A DNA stretch of 64,000 bases from Pleionea sp. CnH1-48. GTDB lineage: Bacteria; Pseudomonadota; Gammaproteobacteria; Enterobacterales; Kangiellaceae. Numbering within the stretch: the first letter of the stretch is position 1; each line of letters begins with the position of its first letter. The DNA lies in contig NZ_JAMXSB010000007.1 in assembly GCF_024124665.1 (NCBI RefSeq), positions 248,001 to 312,000 of the forward strand, written 5' to 3'. Shown here piece after piece: positions 9,036 to 17,544 of the stretch. A program made the translations under genes and the position numbers. The notes under the pieces were generated by a model. The model ran no database searches, was not told the DNA's origin, and was given only the letters and a program-made list of their open reading frames with translations.

Positions 9036-10127
9036 ATGGCTGTGAAATGCTTGACACGAGATGCAATATTTTTAACTCTAGAGACATCTCAGATTACACG
9101 GATAATCAATTTGCTATCTGTATCTTCTTATTATTTTAACGAGCTACTGCATTATGTAAGCAAGACTACGGCATTGTCTGTCGAAAAGCTTCAACAGCAG
9201 TATCCGTTGACCCCTGGAGGAGATAACTTTGAGATCAACCGTGTTTCTTTTGAACAGCATCAGTCGTTGATGCAACTTGGTGCAACAATCAGTGGTAACA
9301 AGCTTTTTGGTTTAGAATTTGGTCAACAAGCTTCCACTCGTTCTTTCTCTTTACTGGCTTACTTAACACTGTCATCAAGCACATTATTACAAGCGGCGAA
9401 CCTACTACAGAAATATGAAGCATTGGTTAGCACCATTGGGCAAGCAAAGGTCTTCGAGAGAGAAGACAACTACAGTATTTGCTGGCATCCAGACACTTCC
9501 ATCAATCACCTTAGTTATCATGTTATCGATGCTATTTTGGCTGGCTGGATTAACTTTGCTCGATATATCGTTCAACACGATATGAACCCGATCAAAGTGT
9601 CACTAAGCCATCATGGAAATCATGCTGAGATTTATCAATCGATTTGGAACTGCCCTGTCGAAATGCATGCATCAAAATGCGAGTTGTTAATTTCTAAGGC
9701 CGATATGGATCGTCCTGTTGTTTTGCAAGACAAGGTGACGAATCAAGCATTACAGATATCAGCCAACCGCAAGCTCAGAGAAATAAAAACCAGCCATGAA
9801 TATTATGACAAAGTTTATCAATGTATCTACGAACATTACTTAACAACCAATATTGAACTAAAAGTCATAGCGGCCAAACTGGATGTCAACCCTCGTCAGT
9901 TACAACATTGCTTAAAGATGGAAGGTTACAGTTTTAATTTTATCTGGGATAGTATTCGCAAAGAACTTGCAATCACTCTGATTAATGGCGCTTCCGACGA
10001 TTTAGTAGCAATAGCCCATCAATTACAGTTTTCGGAGCAAAGCGCTTTTAATCGAGCTTTTAAGCGCTGGACGGGAAGAACGCCTCGAGAGTATCAAGCT
10101 AATCCCGGGCAACTACACCTAACTTAA
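9036..10127 (+). CDS. AraC-family transcriptional regulator (OruR/ArgR-like, two-domain)
   Basis: A 363-residue DNA-binding protein. Residues about 45-225 match the layout of the AraC-type N-terminal ligand-binding domain found in OruR-like regulators (PF12625), and residues 265-355 hold the two helix-turn-helix units of the AraC/XylS C-terminus (LKVIAAKLDVNPRQLQHCL and VAIAHQLQFSEQSAFNRAFKRWTGRTPREYQ). The ATG at 9036 gives an N-terminal extension that is longer than usual; a start nearer 9110 is possible, which would widen the shared promoter region. It is divergent from the fatty-acid hydroxylase gene, the likely target. Its 3' end overlaps the converging small membrane protein gene by 29 bp. 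Confidence 0.88.
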   Translation: MAVKCLTRDAIFLTLETSQITRIINLLSVSSYYFNELLHYVSKTTALSVEKLQQQYPLTPGGDNFEINRVSFEQHQSLMQLGATISGNKLFGLEFGQQASTRSFSLLAYLTLSSSTLLQAANLLQKYEALVSTIGQAKVFEREDNYSICWHPDTSINHLSYHVIDAILAGWINFARYIVQHDMNPIKVSLSHHGNHAEIYQSIWNCPVEMHASKCELLISKADMDRPVVLQDKVTNQALQISANRKLREIKTSHEYYDKVYQCIYEHYLTTNIELKVIAAKLDVNPRQLQHCLKMEGYSFNFIWDSIRKELAITLINGASDDLVAIAHQLQFSEQSAFNRAFKRWTGRTPREYQANPGQLHLT

Positions 10128-10560
10128 TCAGGCGATCAGTATTTACTTTTCTGACAGCACACCAACGTAACCACGCACTACGTCCTATCAAAATACCAAT
10201 CACAATTAAAACGACACTGAACATAAATGATAAGACATTAACGCCTAAACCAATAAAGAATAAACCACAAAAAATAAGCGTGATAGATAGCATAAAGTAT
10301 GCAATTGCAGGAAGTGGGCTCGACACAACATTTTGCGTCAAATTATTGTAGGCCAAAGCTTCGAACTCTCGCCCTTTATTTTTTCCTGCAACAATTATAT
10401 GGTCACCTTCATTCATCTCAACCGGACAACCAGGTTTCAAACAAACAAAGTGTTGCTCCAGCATAAAGTCAGCAAAATGAGAACGATTAGTAAGAGGACT
10501 TGCGTCAAACAACTCAGATGAAAACCGAATGCCTTTTGCGGTCCCGTTTAAAACTTTCAA
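10099..10560 (-). CDS. Small inner-membrane protein of unknown function
   Basis: A 153-residue protein. Residues about 1-75 are soluble and beta-rich with the phrase PVEMNEGDHIIVAGKNKGREFEALAY, which resembles a small OB/SH3-like barrel. Two hydrophobic helices follow at about residues 82-103 and 106-125, then a short basic tail. I do not recognise the family. The 3' end overlaps the AraC gene on the other strand by 29 bp. No operon partner is adjacent. A barrel next to two TM helices is reminiscent of NfeD-like membrane proteins, but the order is unusual and this is only a resemblance. Confidence 0.6.
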   Translation of the reverse strand: MKVLNGTAKGIRFSSELFDASPLTNRSHFADFMLEQHFVCLKPGCPVEMNEGDHIIVAGKNKGREFEALAYNNLTQNVVSSPLPAIAYFMLSITLIFCGLFFIGLGVNVLSFMFSVVLIVIGILIGRSAWLRWCAVRKVNTDRLIKLGVVARD

Positions 10561-10759
10561 TGCTTTGCCTCCTTGCTCACAATTGACCTCATACTACAAC
10601 ACTCATCTCCAAAAAATCCAGCCACCCTACCTCTAAAATGTTAACGAATATTTCAATTCCAGATATTTTAGTCACTTGTTTTCGTCAACATATCTTTATA
10701 ACCTTGCACAGTACTCGGTTCAAAGACAATCAACTTTATGGCTTGAGGATAATGAGATC

Positions 10760-12016
10760 ATGACGACTAAGCAGAAAAAAATGTTAAAGCTTCCCATTAC
10801 CAATATCTTTGCCAAAGGCGATTATAGTGTAAAGCTCTACCTGGGTAGTGAAAGACAACCGGCTTACGTTGTACTGGACACAGGCAGCAGCACATTAGCC
10901 ATTCATGACGAAGTTTATCATCCACAAAAAGATCAAAACCTGACGCCAACCACTTACGCTCAAGATGTTACTTATGGTGTGGGAGGCTGGGCAGGCCCAG
11001 TTGTTCATACCACTTTAGATCTTCATACGGGTGATGAAGACATTCCCTTAAACAACGCGCCTATCGCGATTATGACCTCAGAACAAGAGAACTTTCTGAC
11101 GGTTGATGGCATTTGGGGACTTGCTTATCATCATTTAAACAAAGCCTACAACATGGAAGAATACCTTAAAGAAAATGAGGTAAATCCCGCTAATACTTAT
11201 CCTTGGCCTTTCCCGCTCGATGGGCAAGCGTTAAATATTAGAGACTTTAAACATTTGCTACAACAACAGCCCGAGCATGATATTACTCCCTACTTTACCG
11301 AGCTTGAAGAACATCAACTAGTCGCCAATAAATTTGCGTTCTATACCAAACGCTCAAGTATTCATATTACTCATGACAATGCACAAGAAGCCGATTTAAT
11401 GGCCGACCCACTTAATCAAGGTTTTTTTATTATTGGTAGCGGTGAAGAACATACTGAGCTTTATGAGGGAGATTTCGCAGCCGTAAAGATACTTCATGAC
11501 ACTTATTACAATGCCAATTTAAAAAACGTCCGTGTCGAAGGCTGTGCCGATTTTGTTGCACCGCCATTAGATAAAGCCCATATCAATACCGCTTTTACCA
11601 ATGCCATCATAGATAGCGGAACCACTCTGGCCGTGCTGCAACATTCCATTTATCAATACATTATTGAGAGCTTTACTCAAATAAACGCCGCATTCGCTGA
11701 TTGCCTGGCACCTTTTAAAAACTTTGACGGAAAAGAACACGGCATTCCGCAGGAGCAAGTAAAACTCGAAGAGTGGCCAAATATCTACTTTACCTTCGAA
11801 GGCGAATTCGAAGACGTCACACTCACTTGTACGCCTCAAGATTATTGGCAGGTTAATGCACCACAACATGGACTGATTTCTTTCAAATTTTTGAGCCAAC
11901 TGCCTAATTGGCCAGAACAATCCATTTTAGGATTGCCCGTTATGAATCCCTACTTTTGTATTTTTGATCGCTCAGAACACCAATTAGGAGTTGTTAAGTT
12001 CGCCCGCAGAAAATAA
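10760..12016 (+). CDS. Pepsin-like aspartic protease (family A1, shewasin-like)
   Basis: The protein has 418 residues from the ATG at 10760, preceded by a GAGGA ribosome-binding site; an upstream TTG at 10676 is less likely. Both lobes of an A1 aspartic protease are present: the first catalytic motif VVLDTGSST at about residue 45 and the second AIIDSGTTLAVL in the C-terminal half, with the lobe-ending hydrophobic motif ILGLPVMNPYFCIFD near the C-terminus. The A1 family is mainly eukaryotic; known bacterial members include shewasin A of Shewanella. No signal peptide or propeptide is visible, so it is probably cytoplasmic. It stands alone; the next gene converges with it two bases after its stop. 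Confidence 0.88.
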   Translation: MTTKQKKMLKLPITNIFAKGDYSVKLYLGSERQPAYVVLDTGSSTLAIHDEVYHPQKDQNLTPTTYAQDVTYGVGGWAGPVVHTTLDLHTGDEDIPLNNAPIAIMTSEQENFLTVDGIWGLAYHHLNKAYNMEEYLKENEVNPANTYPWPFPLDGQALNIRDFKHLLQQQPEHDITPYFTELEEHQLVANKFAFYTKRSSIHITHDNAQEADLMADPLNQGFFIIGSGEEHTELYEGDFAAVKILHDTYYNANLKNVRVEGCADFVAPPLDKAHINTAFTNAIIDSGTTLAVLQHSIYQYIIESFTQINAAFADCLAPFKNFDGKEHGIPQEQVKLEEWPNIYFTFEGEFEDVTLTCTPQDYWQVNAPQHGLISFKFLSQLPNWPEQSILGLPVMNPYFCIFDRSEHQLGVVKFARRK

Positions 12017-12018
12017 TC

Positions 12019-12777
12019 TTAGTCTTTTTGCCAGGGCATCACATCGCAATCAGCCACCGTACCACTTTCATTAGCCTCAAGTTGCTTTGCTAACTGTTTG
12101 CGTCCCATCACTTTATTGTGATGATAATATTGAGCCAGCTTGGGATATTCATGAGCCTGCCCTACTGGGCAGGCGACGCGCGCATTACAACCTTGATGGC
12201 AGTCTGTACTGCTTTTGTGATAATCAAAACAGACCTTATAGTTCCAACCGTTATGACTGATCGCAGAAGCTGGACATGCACTCATACATTCTTGTTTGCA
12301 TTTTTTACAGGGAGCGGGTTCATTTAATGTTGAAGGCGCTATTTTTTCTTTAGTAAAGCAAGCTAACCGAAGTCCAATCCACAAACCAAATTCAGGGTGG
12401 ATAAGCAGCCCAGTAGGGCTCTTCCAACCCAGAGCGGCAACACCTGCCAACATTCGGAAATCAACAAAGTCCTTATCGGTCATTGAACAACGCCGCCACA
12501 CGCGCGATGGTGATGGAATATCGACTTGCGACAAAGTATTTTTAATAAATTGGTCGAGAGGATGTTCGTGTTGCTTAAGAAAATTTCGATGCAAACTGAG
12601 ATGATTGTAAAAAGATTGCCACAGGGCCCCACCACCAGAAGCAAACACGATAACAGACTGACACCCCTCTAAAACGTCTTGATGATTCTGACCATCGGCA
12701 ACGGCATAGCAATTAATACCAATCTTGTGTAAGCCACCATAAATGGTTGCAATCTCTTGTGGCAGCTCGCTTGCCAT
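12019..12777 (-). CDS. QueG-like 4Fe-4S cluster protein
   Basis: A 252-residue protein that resembles the iron-sulfur half of epoxyqueuosine reductase relatives. A ferredoxin-type motif is visible at about residues 155-167 (PCKKCKQECMSACPA), followed by further cysteines (CFDYHKSSTDCHQGCNARVACPVG) that could complete a second cluster or a divergent one. The upstream part (GCQSVIVFASGGGALW) is like the nucleotide/corrinoid-side domain of that superfamily. It is clearly shorter than QueG and probably has a different substrate. The start codon overlaps the stop of the PP-loop ATPase gene by one base, so the two are translationally coupled and probably act together. Confidence 0.75.
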   Translation of the reverse strand: MASELPQEIATIYGGLHKIGINCYAVADGQNHQDVLEGCQSVIVFASGGGALWQSFYNHLSLHRNFLKQHEHPLDQFIKNTLSQVDIPSPSRVWRRCSMTDKDFVDFRMLAGVAALGWKSPTGLLIHPEFGLWIGLRLACFTKEKIAPSTLNEPAPCKKCKQECMSACPASAISHNGWNYKVCFDYHKSSTDCHQGCNARVACPVGQAHEYPKLAQYYHHNKVMGRKQLAKQLEANESGTVADCDVMPWQKD

Positions 12778-13451
12778 TAATCAACGGCCCGATTAAAATA
12801 AAATGCAAAACGATCATCGCAATCAACATGAATATCAGGCAGTGGGATACTTTGTTTAAACATAGGTCCATCCGTTACCAAGGTATGAAACTCGCCATTT
12901 TCGCCACAAGGATCGACAGAGCTGGGTAGCTCAGCCAGAAATTCTAAATCAAATTTCCTGCCAGCAAAGCTTGCATCGAGCTGTGTCGTATCGACAGAAG
13001 CAATGGTCGTCTTTAGATTTTGACTTATCATTTCGCACGCTAACTGATGGGTATCTAACTTCCATAGAGGGAATAACAACGGCATGCCAAACTGATGAAA
13101 TAAAGCTTCACGATATTTTCGAATATCCGATAAAAAAAGATCACCCATCGCCCAATGACTCACCTCCAGGTGTCGAGTTTGCCCAATCAAATCGGCAATT
13201 CCCTGTGCATAAACATCATGAGCAGGTCGCATGGGTAGATAGGTACGATACAGAGGCAACCCAATCGACTCGGCTTGTTTTTCTAGCCAACTTTCGTGTG
13301 TCGAATGAATGGCGACTTGGCGAGATTGCTCATCCACCGTCGTTACCAGACCAACCACTTCTACATCGTCTCTTTGCTGCAGCAAATGTAAAGTCCAGGC
13401 GCTGTCTTTGCCAGAACTCCACGAAATAAGAACTCGCTTTTTCATCATCAA
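12777..13451 (-). CDS. PP-loop ATP-binding protein, diphthine-ammonia-ligase-like (COG2102 type)
   Basis: A 224-residue protein of the ATP-pyrophosphatase (PP-loop) superfamily. The nucleotide-binding motif ISWSSGKDSAW sits at residues 9-19, in the place of SGGKDS. A family-typical downstream region reads VDPCGENGEFHTLV, found in archaeal/eukaryotic diphthine-ammonia ligase relatives (PF01902). Bacteria do not make diphthamide, so the bacterial role is open; the enzyme should adenylate a carboxyl or similar group for amidation or thiolation. The start has three Met codons in a row near the N-terminus. It is the first gene of a two-gene operon with the Fe-S protein. Confidence 0.8.
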   Translation of the reverse strand: MMMKKRVLISWSSGKDSAWTLHLLQQRDDVEVVGLVTTVDEQSRQVAIHSTHESWLEKQAESIGLPLYRTYLPMRPAHDVYAQGIADLIGQTRHLEVSHWAMGDLFLSDIRKYREALFHQFGMPLLFPLWKLDTHQLACEMISQNLKTTIASVDTTQLDASFAGRKFDLEFLAELPSSVDPCGENGEFHTLVTDGPMFKQSIPLPDIHVDCDDRFAFYFNRAVD

Positions 13452-13484
13452 TAGCAGTCGTATTTAAATTGATTTAACCAGATG

Positions 13485-13512
13485 CAAAAAAGGCCCGCAC
13501 AAGCGAGCCTTT
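13485..13512 (-). terminator. Rho-independent terminator of ahcY
   Basis: On the minus strand a 9-bp stem (13511-13503 with 13498-13490, one G-T pair) with a four-base loop is followed by at least five Ts (13489-13485). It lies about 20 bp after the ahcY stop. An A-rich flank on the other side gives weak bidirectional character. Confidence 0.85.
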
Positions 13513-13530
13513 AATTGCTTACCGTATTAA

Positions 13531-14934
13531 TTAATAACGGTAGTGTTCTGGCTTGTATGGACCATCAATCTTAACATTCAGGTAGTCAGCTTGCTCTTGA
13601 GTCAATACGGTTAGATTCGCACCGATTTTCTCAAGATGCAGACGAGCCACTTTTTCGTCCAGATGTTTAGGTAACACGTAAACACTCTTCTCGTAGTTAT
13701 CACCATTTGACCAAAGCTCAACTTGAGCTAATGTTTGGTTAGTGAAAGAGTTCGACATAACAAAGCTAGGATGTCCAGTAGCACAACCCAGATTTACCAA
13801 ACGACCTTCGGCCAATAAGATAATACGCTTACCATCAGGGAAAATAACGTGATCGACCTGTGGTTTAATGTTTTCCCACTCATACTTCTTCAATGATGCA
13901 ACGTCAATCTCATTATCAAAGTGACCAATGTTACAAACGATGGCCTGGTCTTTCATAGCAGCCATGTGATCGTGAGTGATAACATCAAAGTTACCTGTGG
14001 TAGTCACAAAAATATCGGCCATACCCGCCGCTTCTTCCATAGTCACAACGCGATAGCCTTCCATCGCCGCTTGCAACGCACAGATAGGATCGATTTCTGT
14101 TACTAGAACAGTCGCACCTTGACCACGTAGGGATTGCGCACAACCTTTACCTACATCGCCATAACCAGCAACCAATGCGATTTTACCAGCAATCATCACG
14201 TCAGTTGCGCGCTTGATACCGTCAAGTAGTGACTCTCGGCAACCATAAAGGTTATCGAATTTCGACTTAGTCACGGAATCATTAACGTTGATCGCAGGGA
14301 AAGGTAAGCCACCGTCTTTTTCCATCTGGTATAAACGATTCACACCTGTTGTGGTTTCTTCAGTAACACCCTGAATGCTCGTAGCTGCGCGCTCATAAAA
14401 CTCAGGATCTTCTGCCAGCTTCTTTTTGATAGCAGCAAATAAGTACTGCTCTTCTTCACTACCAGGATTATCTAACACAGAAATGTCTTTAGCCGCTTTA
14501 CGACCTAATACAACCGCTAGAGTCGCATCGCCACCATCATCTAAAATCATGTTAGCTGTTTCGCCATTACCCCAATCTAGAATACGATGGGTGTAGTCCC
14601 AATATTCTTCCAGAGTCTCACCTTTGTAAGCAAAAACTGGGATTTCGGCAGCGGCAATAGCAGCAGCAGCATGGTCTTGAGTTGAGTAAATGTTACAGCT
14701 CGCCCAACGTACATCTGCACCCAGTGCGGTTAATGTTTCGATTAACACAGCTGTTTGAATTGTCATGTGCAAAGAACCTGCGATACGTGCACCTTTGAGC
14801 GGCTGCGACGCGCCAAATTCTTCACGCATAGCCATCAGGCCAGGCATTTCTGTTTCGGCGATCTTGATCTCTTTGCGACCCCAGTCTGCCTCAGCAATGT
14901 CTTTTACTATGTAGTCAGAAAAATTCGCTGACAT
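13531..14934 (-). CDS. ahcY: Adenosylhomocysteinase (S-adenosylhomocysteine hydrolase)
   Basis: The NAD-dependent enzyme splits S-adenosylhomocysteine into adenosine and homocysteine in the methyl cycle. The protein has 467 residues, including the roughly 40-residue insertion usual in bacterial forms. Visible motifs include [16 protein letters not shown] near the N-terminus, the NAD-binding [18 protein letters not shown], and the C-terminal [13 protein letters not shown]. The ATG at 14934 is preferred to that at 14946 because GGAG lies seven bases upstream of it. The upstream leader fits an SAH riboswitch, and metK lies upstream on the same strand with its own terminator between them. ahcY ends at a strong terminator. 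Confidence 0.97.
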   Translation of the reverse strand: MSANFSDYIVKDIAEADWGRKEIKIAETEMPGLMAMREEFGASQPLKGARIAGSLHMTIQTAVLIETLTALGADVRWASCNIYSTQDHAAAAIAAAEIPVFAYKGETLEEYWDYTHRILDWGNGETANMILDDGGDATLAVVLGRKAAKDISVLDNPGSEEEQYLFAAIKKKLAEDPEFYERAATSIQGVTEETTTGVNRLYQMEKDGGLPFPAINVNDSVTKSKFDNLYGCRESLLDGIKRATDVMIAGKIALVAGYGDVGKGCAQSLRGQGATVLVTEIDPICALQAAMEGYRVVTMEEAAGMADIFVTTTGNFDVITHDHMAAMKDQAIVCNIGHFDNEIDVASLKKYEWENIKPQVDHVIFPDGKRIILLAEGRLVNLGCATGHPSFVMSNSFTNQTLAQVELWSNGDNYEKSVYVLPKHLDEKVARLHLEKIGANLTVLTQEQADYLNVKIDGPYKPEHYRY

Positions 14935-14959
14935 AACTTTCTCCATTCATTGAATGTGA

Positions 14960-15043
14960 ATGGGCGCCCTTGCATCATGACAAGCAATTCATTTGAGCGT
15001 GACAAGTTGTTTGTACAAACAACTCGCTGCAGCGCCCCTCAAA
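14960..15043 (-). promoter_or_regulatory. SAH riboswitch candidate in the ahcY leader
   Basis: Reading the minus strand, the leader has TTTGAG (15043-15038) that pairs with CTCAAA (14997-14992) to form P1. Directly after the first arm comes GGGCGCTGCAGCG, very close to the conserved core of known SAH riboswitches, which begins GAGG-R-GCGCUGC. A perfect palindromic hairpin (15023-15006) forms P2. After P1 a TTGC...GCAA hairpin and then GGGCGCCC (14969-14962) could make the extra stem and the pseudoknot. The element ends about 25 bp before the ahcY start and covers the region where SAH-responsive leaders lie. A covariance search was not possible here. Confidence 0.75.
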
Positions 15044-15050
15044 CGAACAG

Positions 15051-15068
15051 GAAACCCTGCTGGGTTTC
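15051..15068. other. Short hairpin upstream of the ahcY leader
   Basis: GAAACCC and GGGTTTC form a 7-bp stem with a TGCT loop just outside the riboswitch P1. No T run follows on the minus strand. It may help insulate the leader or be incidental. Confidence 0.35.
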
Positions 15069-15163
15069 TGACAAAATGATTTACCAAAACCTATGGGGTT
15101 ATTGTAAACCATAAAATTTTTTATACGCTGTAGATTGGTTCAACAACACTTTGCTACTTAAAG

Positions 15164-15191
15164 AAAAAGCCCATTGATCATTCAATGAGCT
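15164..15191 (-). terminator. Rho-independent terminator of metK
   Basis: On the minus strand a 10-bp stem (15191-15182 with 15177-15168, one G-T pair) with a TGA-containing four-base loop is followed by five Ts (15168-15164). It lies 24 bp after the metK stop and separates metK from ahcY. Confidence 0.85.
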
Positions 15192-15214
15192 TCGAAATCT
15201 GAAATTGGCAATGA

Positions 15215-16375
15215 TTATAGTCCAGCGTCGGCCTTCAGTGCAGCTGCTTTATCCGTTGCTTCCCAGGAGAAATCAGCATCGTCACGACCAAAGTGACCAT
15301 AAGCCGCTGTTTTGCGATAAATCGGACGGCGCAGATCAAGCATATCGATAATACCCTGAGGAGTTAAATCAAAGTGCTTACGAACCAGATCAGCAATCGC
15401 TGACTCTTCGATTTTGTGCGTACCAAATGTATTGATAGAGATAGAAGTAGGCTCAGCAACACCGATAGCGTAAGAAACCTGAATCTCACATCGATCCGCT
15501 AGACCAGCTGCAACAATATTCTTTGCAACGTAACGTCCGGCATAGGCCGCAGAACGATCCACTTTTGATGGATCTTTTCCAGAGAAAGCACCACCACCAT
15601 GACGTGCCATACCACCGTAAGTATCAACAATAATCTTACGTCCAGTTAAGCCACAATCACCAACAGGGCCACCAATGATGAACTGACCGGTTGGGTTAAT
15701 GTGGTACTGAGTATCAGCGTGTAGCCATTCTGCTGGCAGAATCGGCTTGATAATCTCTTCCATCACCGCTTCGCGAATGTCGCTTTGCTGCACTTCAGGA
15801 TTATGTTGTGTAGATAATACAACCGCATCAACAGCAACTGGCTTGCCGTTTTCGTAGCGTAAGGTCACCTGCGATTTTGCGTCAGGACGCAACCAGGGTA
15901 ATACTCCATTTTTGCGTAACTGAGATTGACGCTCCACCAGACGGTGTGAAAAATGAACGGGAGCAGGCATTAAAATATCAGTCTCATTGGTTGCATAACC
16001 AAACATTAAACCTTGGTCACCCGCACCTAACTGCTTTGATTCGCCTTCATCAACACCTACAGCGATGTCGGCTGACTGTTTGCCTATAGCATTTAAAACG
16101 GCACAACTGGCACCATCAAAACCCACATCAGAGCTATCATAACCAATGTCTAAAATAACGTTACGGACAACCTCTTCGAGATCGACATAGGTAGAAGTTC
16201 TTACTTCACCCGCGATAATCGCCATACCCGTTTTAACCATGGTTTCAACCGCAACACGGGCGTGGGCGTCATCGCGAATAATGGCGTCTAGAACAGCATC
16301 AGATATCTGATCAGCCATTTTATCTGGATGACCTTCCGATACCGACTCAGATGTAAAAATAGTGTAATCCGCCAT
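15215..16375 (-). CDS. metK: S-adenosylmethionine synthetase
   Basis: A cytoplasmic enzyme that makes S-adenosylmethionine from methionine and ATP. The 386-residue length is standard. Motifs seen: [19 protein letters not shown] at residues 9-27 with the catalytic His, [12 protein letters not shown] at about 116 and the glycine-rich phosphate loop [16 protein letters not shown]. The gene has its own terminator. A tandem 8-bp repeat upstream resembles a MetJ operator, which would give methionine/SAM repression; ahcY downstream is controlled separately by an SAH riboswitch candidate. Together the two genes supply and recycle the methyl donor. No unusual residues were noticed. Confidence 0.97.
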   Translation of the reverse strand: MADYTIFTSESVSEGHPDKMADQISDAVLDAIIRDDAHARVAVETMVKTGMAIIAGEVRTSTYVDLEEVVRNVILDIGYDSSDVGFDGASCAVLNAIGKQSADIAVGVDEGESKQLGAGDQGLMFGYATNETDILMPAPVHFSHRLVERQSQLRKNGVLPWLRPDAKSQVTLRYENGKPVAVDAVVLSTQHNPEVQQSDIREAVMEEIIKPILPAEWLHADTQYHINPTGQFIIGGPVGDCGLTGRKIIVDTYGGMARHGGGAFSGKDPSKVDRSAAYAGRYVAKNIVAAGLADRCEIQVSYAIGVAEPTSISINTFGTHKIEESAIADLVRKHFDLTPQGIIDMLDLRRPIYRKTAAYGHFGRDDADFSWEATDKAAALKADAGL

Positions 16376-16937
16376 TGATTCTAAATCCTCATAGCATTCG
16401 TTAAAACTAAACCATCTGGCGATGGCTTAAGGTTGTAGCAGACTGCTAGACTGCCAAAAAATTTGACCAATTTTACTGGTTTAACAGAGCTTTTTCACCC
16501 GTTTTTTATTTACCGTTCCATGCCCTTTTGTTCTTGTACATTTAGAACGGCTAAGGACCAGCACGAACAAAGCACTCTGCTTACTCTTAATCTGCTCGAC
16601 ACATTAAATATTGTTGAGAGAGAAAACAACACTTTTCAATCATTTTCGATTCACTATAGAATGGTCACAGATAGAAATATCTTTATGTTGATCAAGTACT
16701 TATTTTAGAGTTAAACATCTCTTCAAGAGAACAATAAACTAATTTTTAATCAATGCAATTCTGAAATGATTAAAAACCCAGCTAATAAGTAAGAGGTTGT
16801 CGACGGTCTATGAGTCATCGCCACGACGATTGTTACAAAATCTTATTAGGTTGGTAATAAATTGAGCAAGTCCGATTAATAAAACAACAATATTTTAGTT
16901 GAAGTATAAAAAACCATTTTATTGGAGCATTGAATTT
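16376..16937. other. Intergenic region between metK and the thioredoxin-fold gene
   Basis: About 560 bp without a convincing gene. The metK-proximal part holds the tandem MetJ-like repeat. The rest is AT-rich. An 81-codon open frame at 16463-16708 has no ribosome-binding site and a composition unlike a protein. The shared region must contain the divergent promoters of metK and the thioredoxin-fold gene; I saw no strong sigma-70 match that decides their position. Confidence 0.6.
16440..16455. promoter_or_regulatory. Tandem MetJ-box-like repeat upstream of metK
   Basis: Two directly adjacent octamers, AGACTGCT and AGACTGCC, each match the MetJ consensus AGACGTCT at five or six of eight positions. 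Known MetJ operators are exactly such tandem 8-bp units. They lie 65-80 bp upstream of metK, a normal place for repression of metK. No metJ gene is in the window. Confidence 0.4.
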
Positions 16938-17525
16938 ATGGCGAAGCTACAGACTCCCCGTTGCGAGTTTGGCCTGCAGGCCCCTAATTTTATTTTGCCT
17001 GGGGTTGATGATAAACAGTGGACACTAGAACAATGCCGTGGTGCAACAGGCATATTAGTAATGTTTATAAGCAATCACTGCCCTTATGTAAAAGCCATTC
17101 GCCAGCAGTTGGTTAGTGATGTAAAAGCACTCAGAGCAATGGGACTTGGGGTTGTTGCGATTAACGCTAATGATAGTCAGCAATACCCTGAAGAGTCCTT
17201 ACCTTTTATGAGGTCCATTGCCCAGCAACATAATTTTAACTTTCCTTACCTACAAGATACGGATCAAAAAATTGCCAAGGCTTTTGGTGCGGTATGCACG
17301 CCTGACTTTTTTGGCTTTAACGCCATGATGGAATTGCAATACCGTGGCCGACTAGATAGCAGTGATTTGGAAAGTCCGGACCAAGAAACACCTAGAGAGT
17401 TAGTGCTGGCAATGCGCCAGATAGCAATCACAGGCCAAGGCCCTAAACAACAGAATCCAGGAACAGGTTGCTCAATAAAATGGAAAAAAGAAGGGGCTGA
17501 TTTATCGCAGTGGATGACGGCTTAG
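16938..17525 (+). CDS. Thioredoxin-fold (AhpC/TSA-like) protein with a single active-site Cys
   Basis: A 195-residue cytoplasmic protein from the ATG at 16938, which has TTGGAG about ten bases upstream; a TTG at 16899 would add 13 residues and is less likely. The N-terminal layout (GLQAPNFILPGVDDKQWTL, then FISNHCPYVKAIRQQL) matches the thioredoxin-like family with an NHCPYV motif, in which one Cys replaces the CxxC pair. Such proteins are usually annotated as alkyl hydroperoxide reductase/thiol-disulfide-type enzymes; a peroxide or thiol substrate is likely, but the true role is unknown. It converges with chpC, 20 bp beyond its stop. Confidence 0.85.
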   Translation: MAKLQTPRCEFGLQAPNFILPGVDDKQWTLEQCRGATGILVMFISNHCPYVKAIRQQLVSDVKALRAMGLGVVAINANDSQQYPEESLPFMRSIAQQHNFNFPYLQDTDQKIAKAFGAVCTPDFFGFNAMMELQYRGRLDSSDLESPDQETPRELVLAMRQIAITGQGPKQQNPGTGCSIKWKKEGADLSQWMTA

Positions 17526-17544
17526 AAACCATCATCCAACTAAA

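Noticed and set aside
10676-10759. Upstream TTG start for the pepsin-like protease
   Set aside because: It would add 28 residues with no protease homology, whereas the ATG at 10760 has a GAGGA site.
15051-15068. Hairpin as a terminator between metK and ahcY
   Set aside because: There is no T run after it on the minus strand, and a much better terminator lies at 15164-15191.
16463-16708. 81-codon open frame upstream of the thioredoxin-fold gene
   Set aside because: No ribosome-binding site, no family resemblance, and it lies in the metK promoter region; probably chance.
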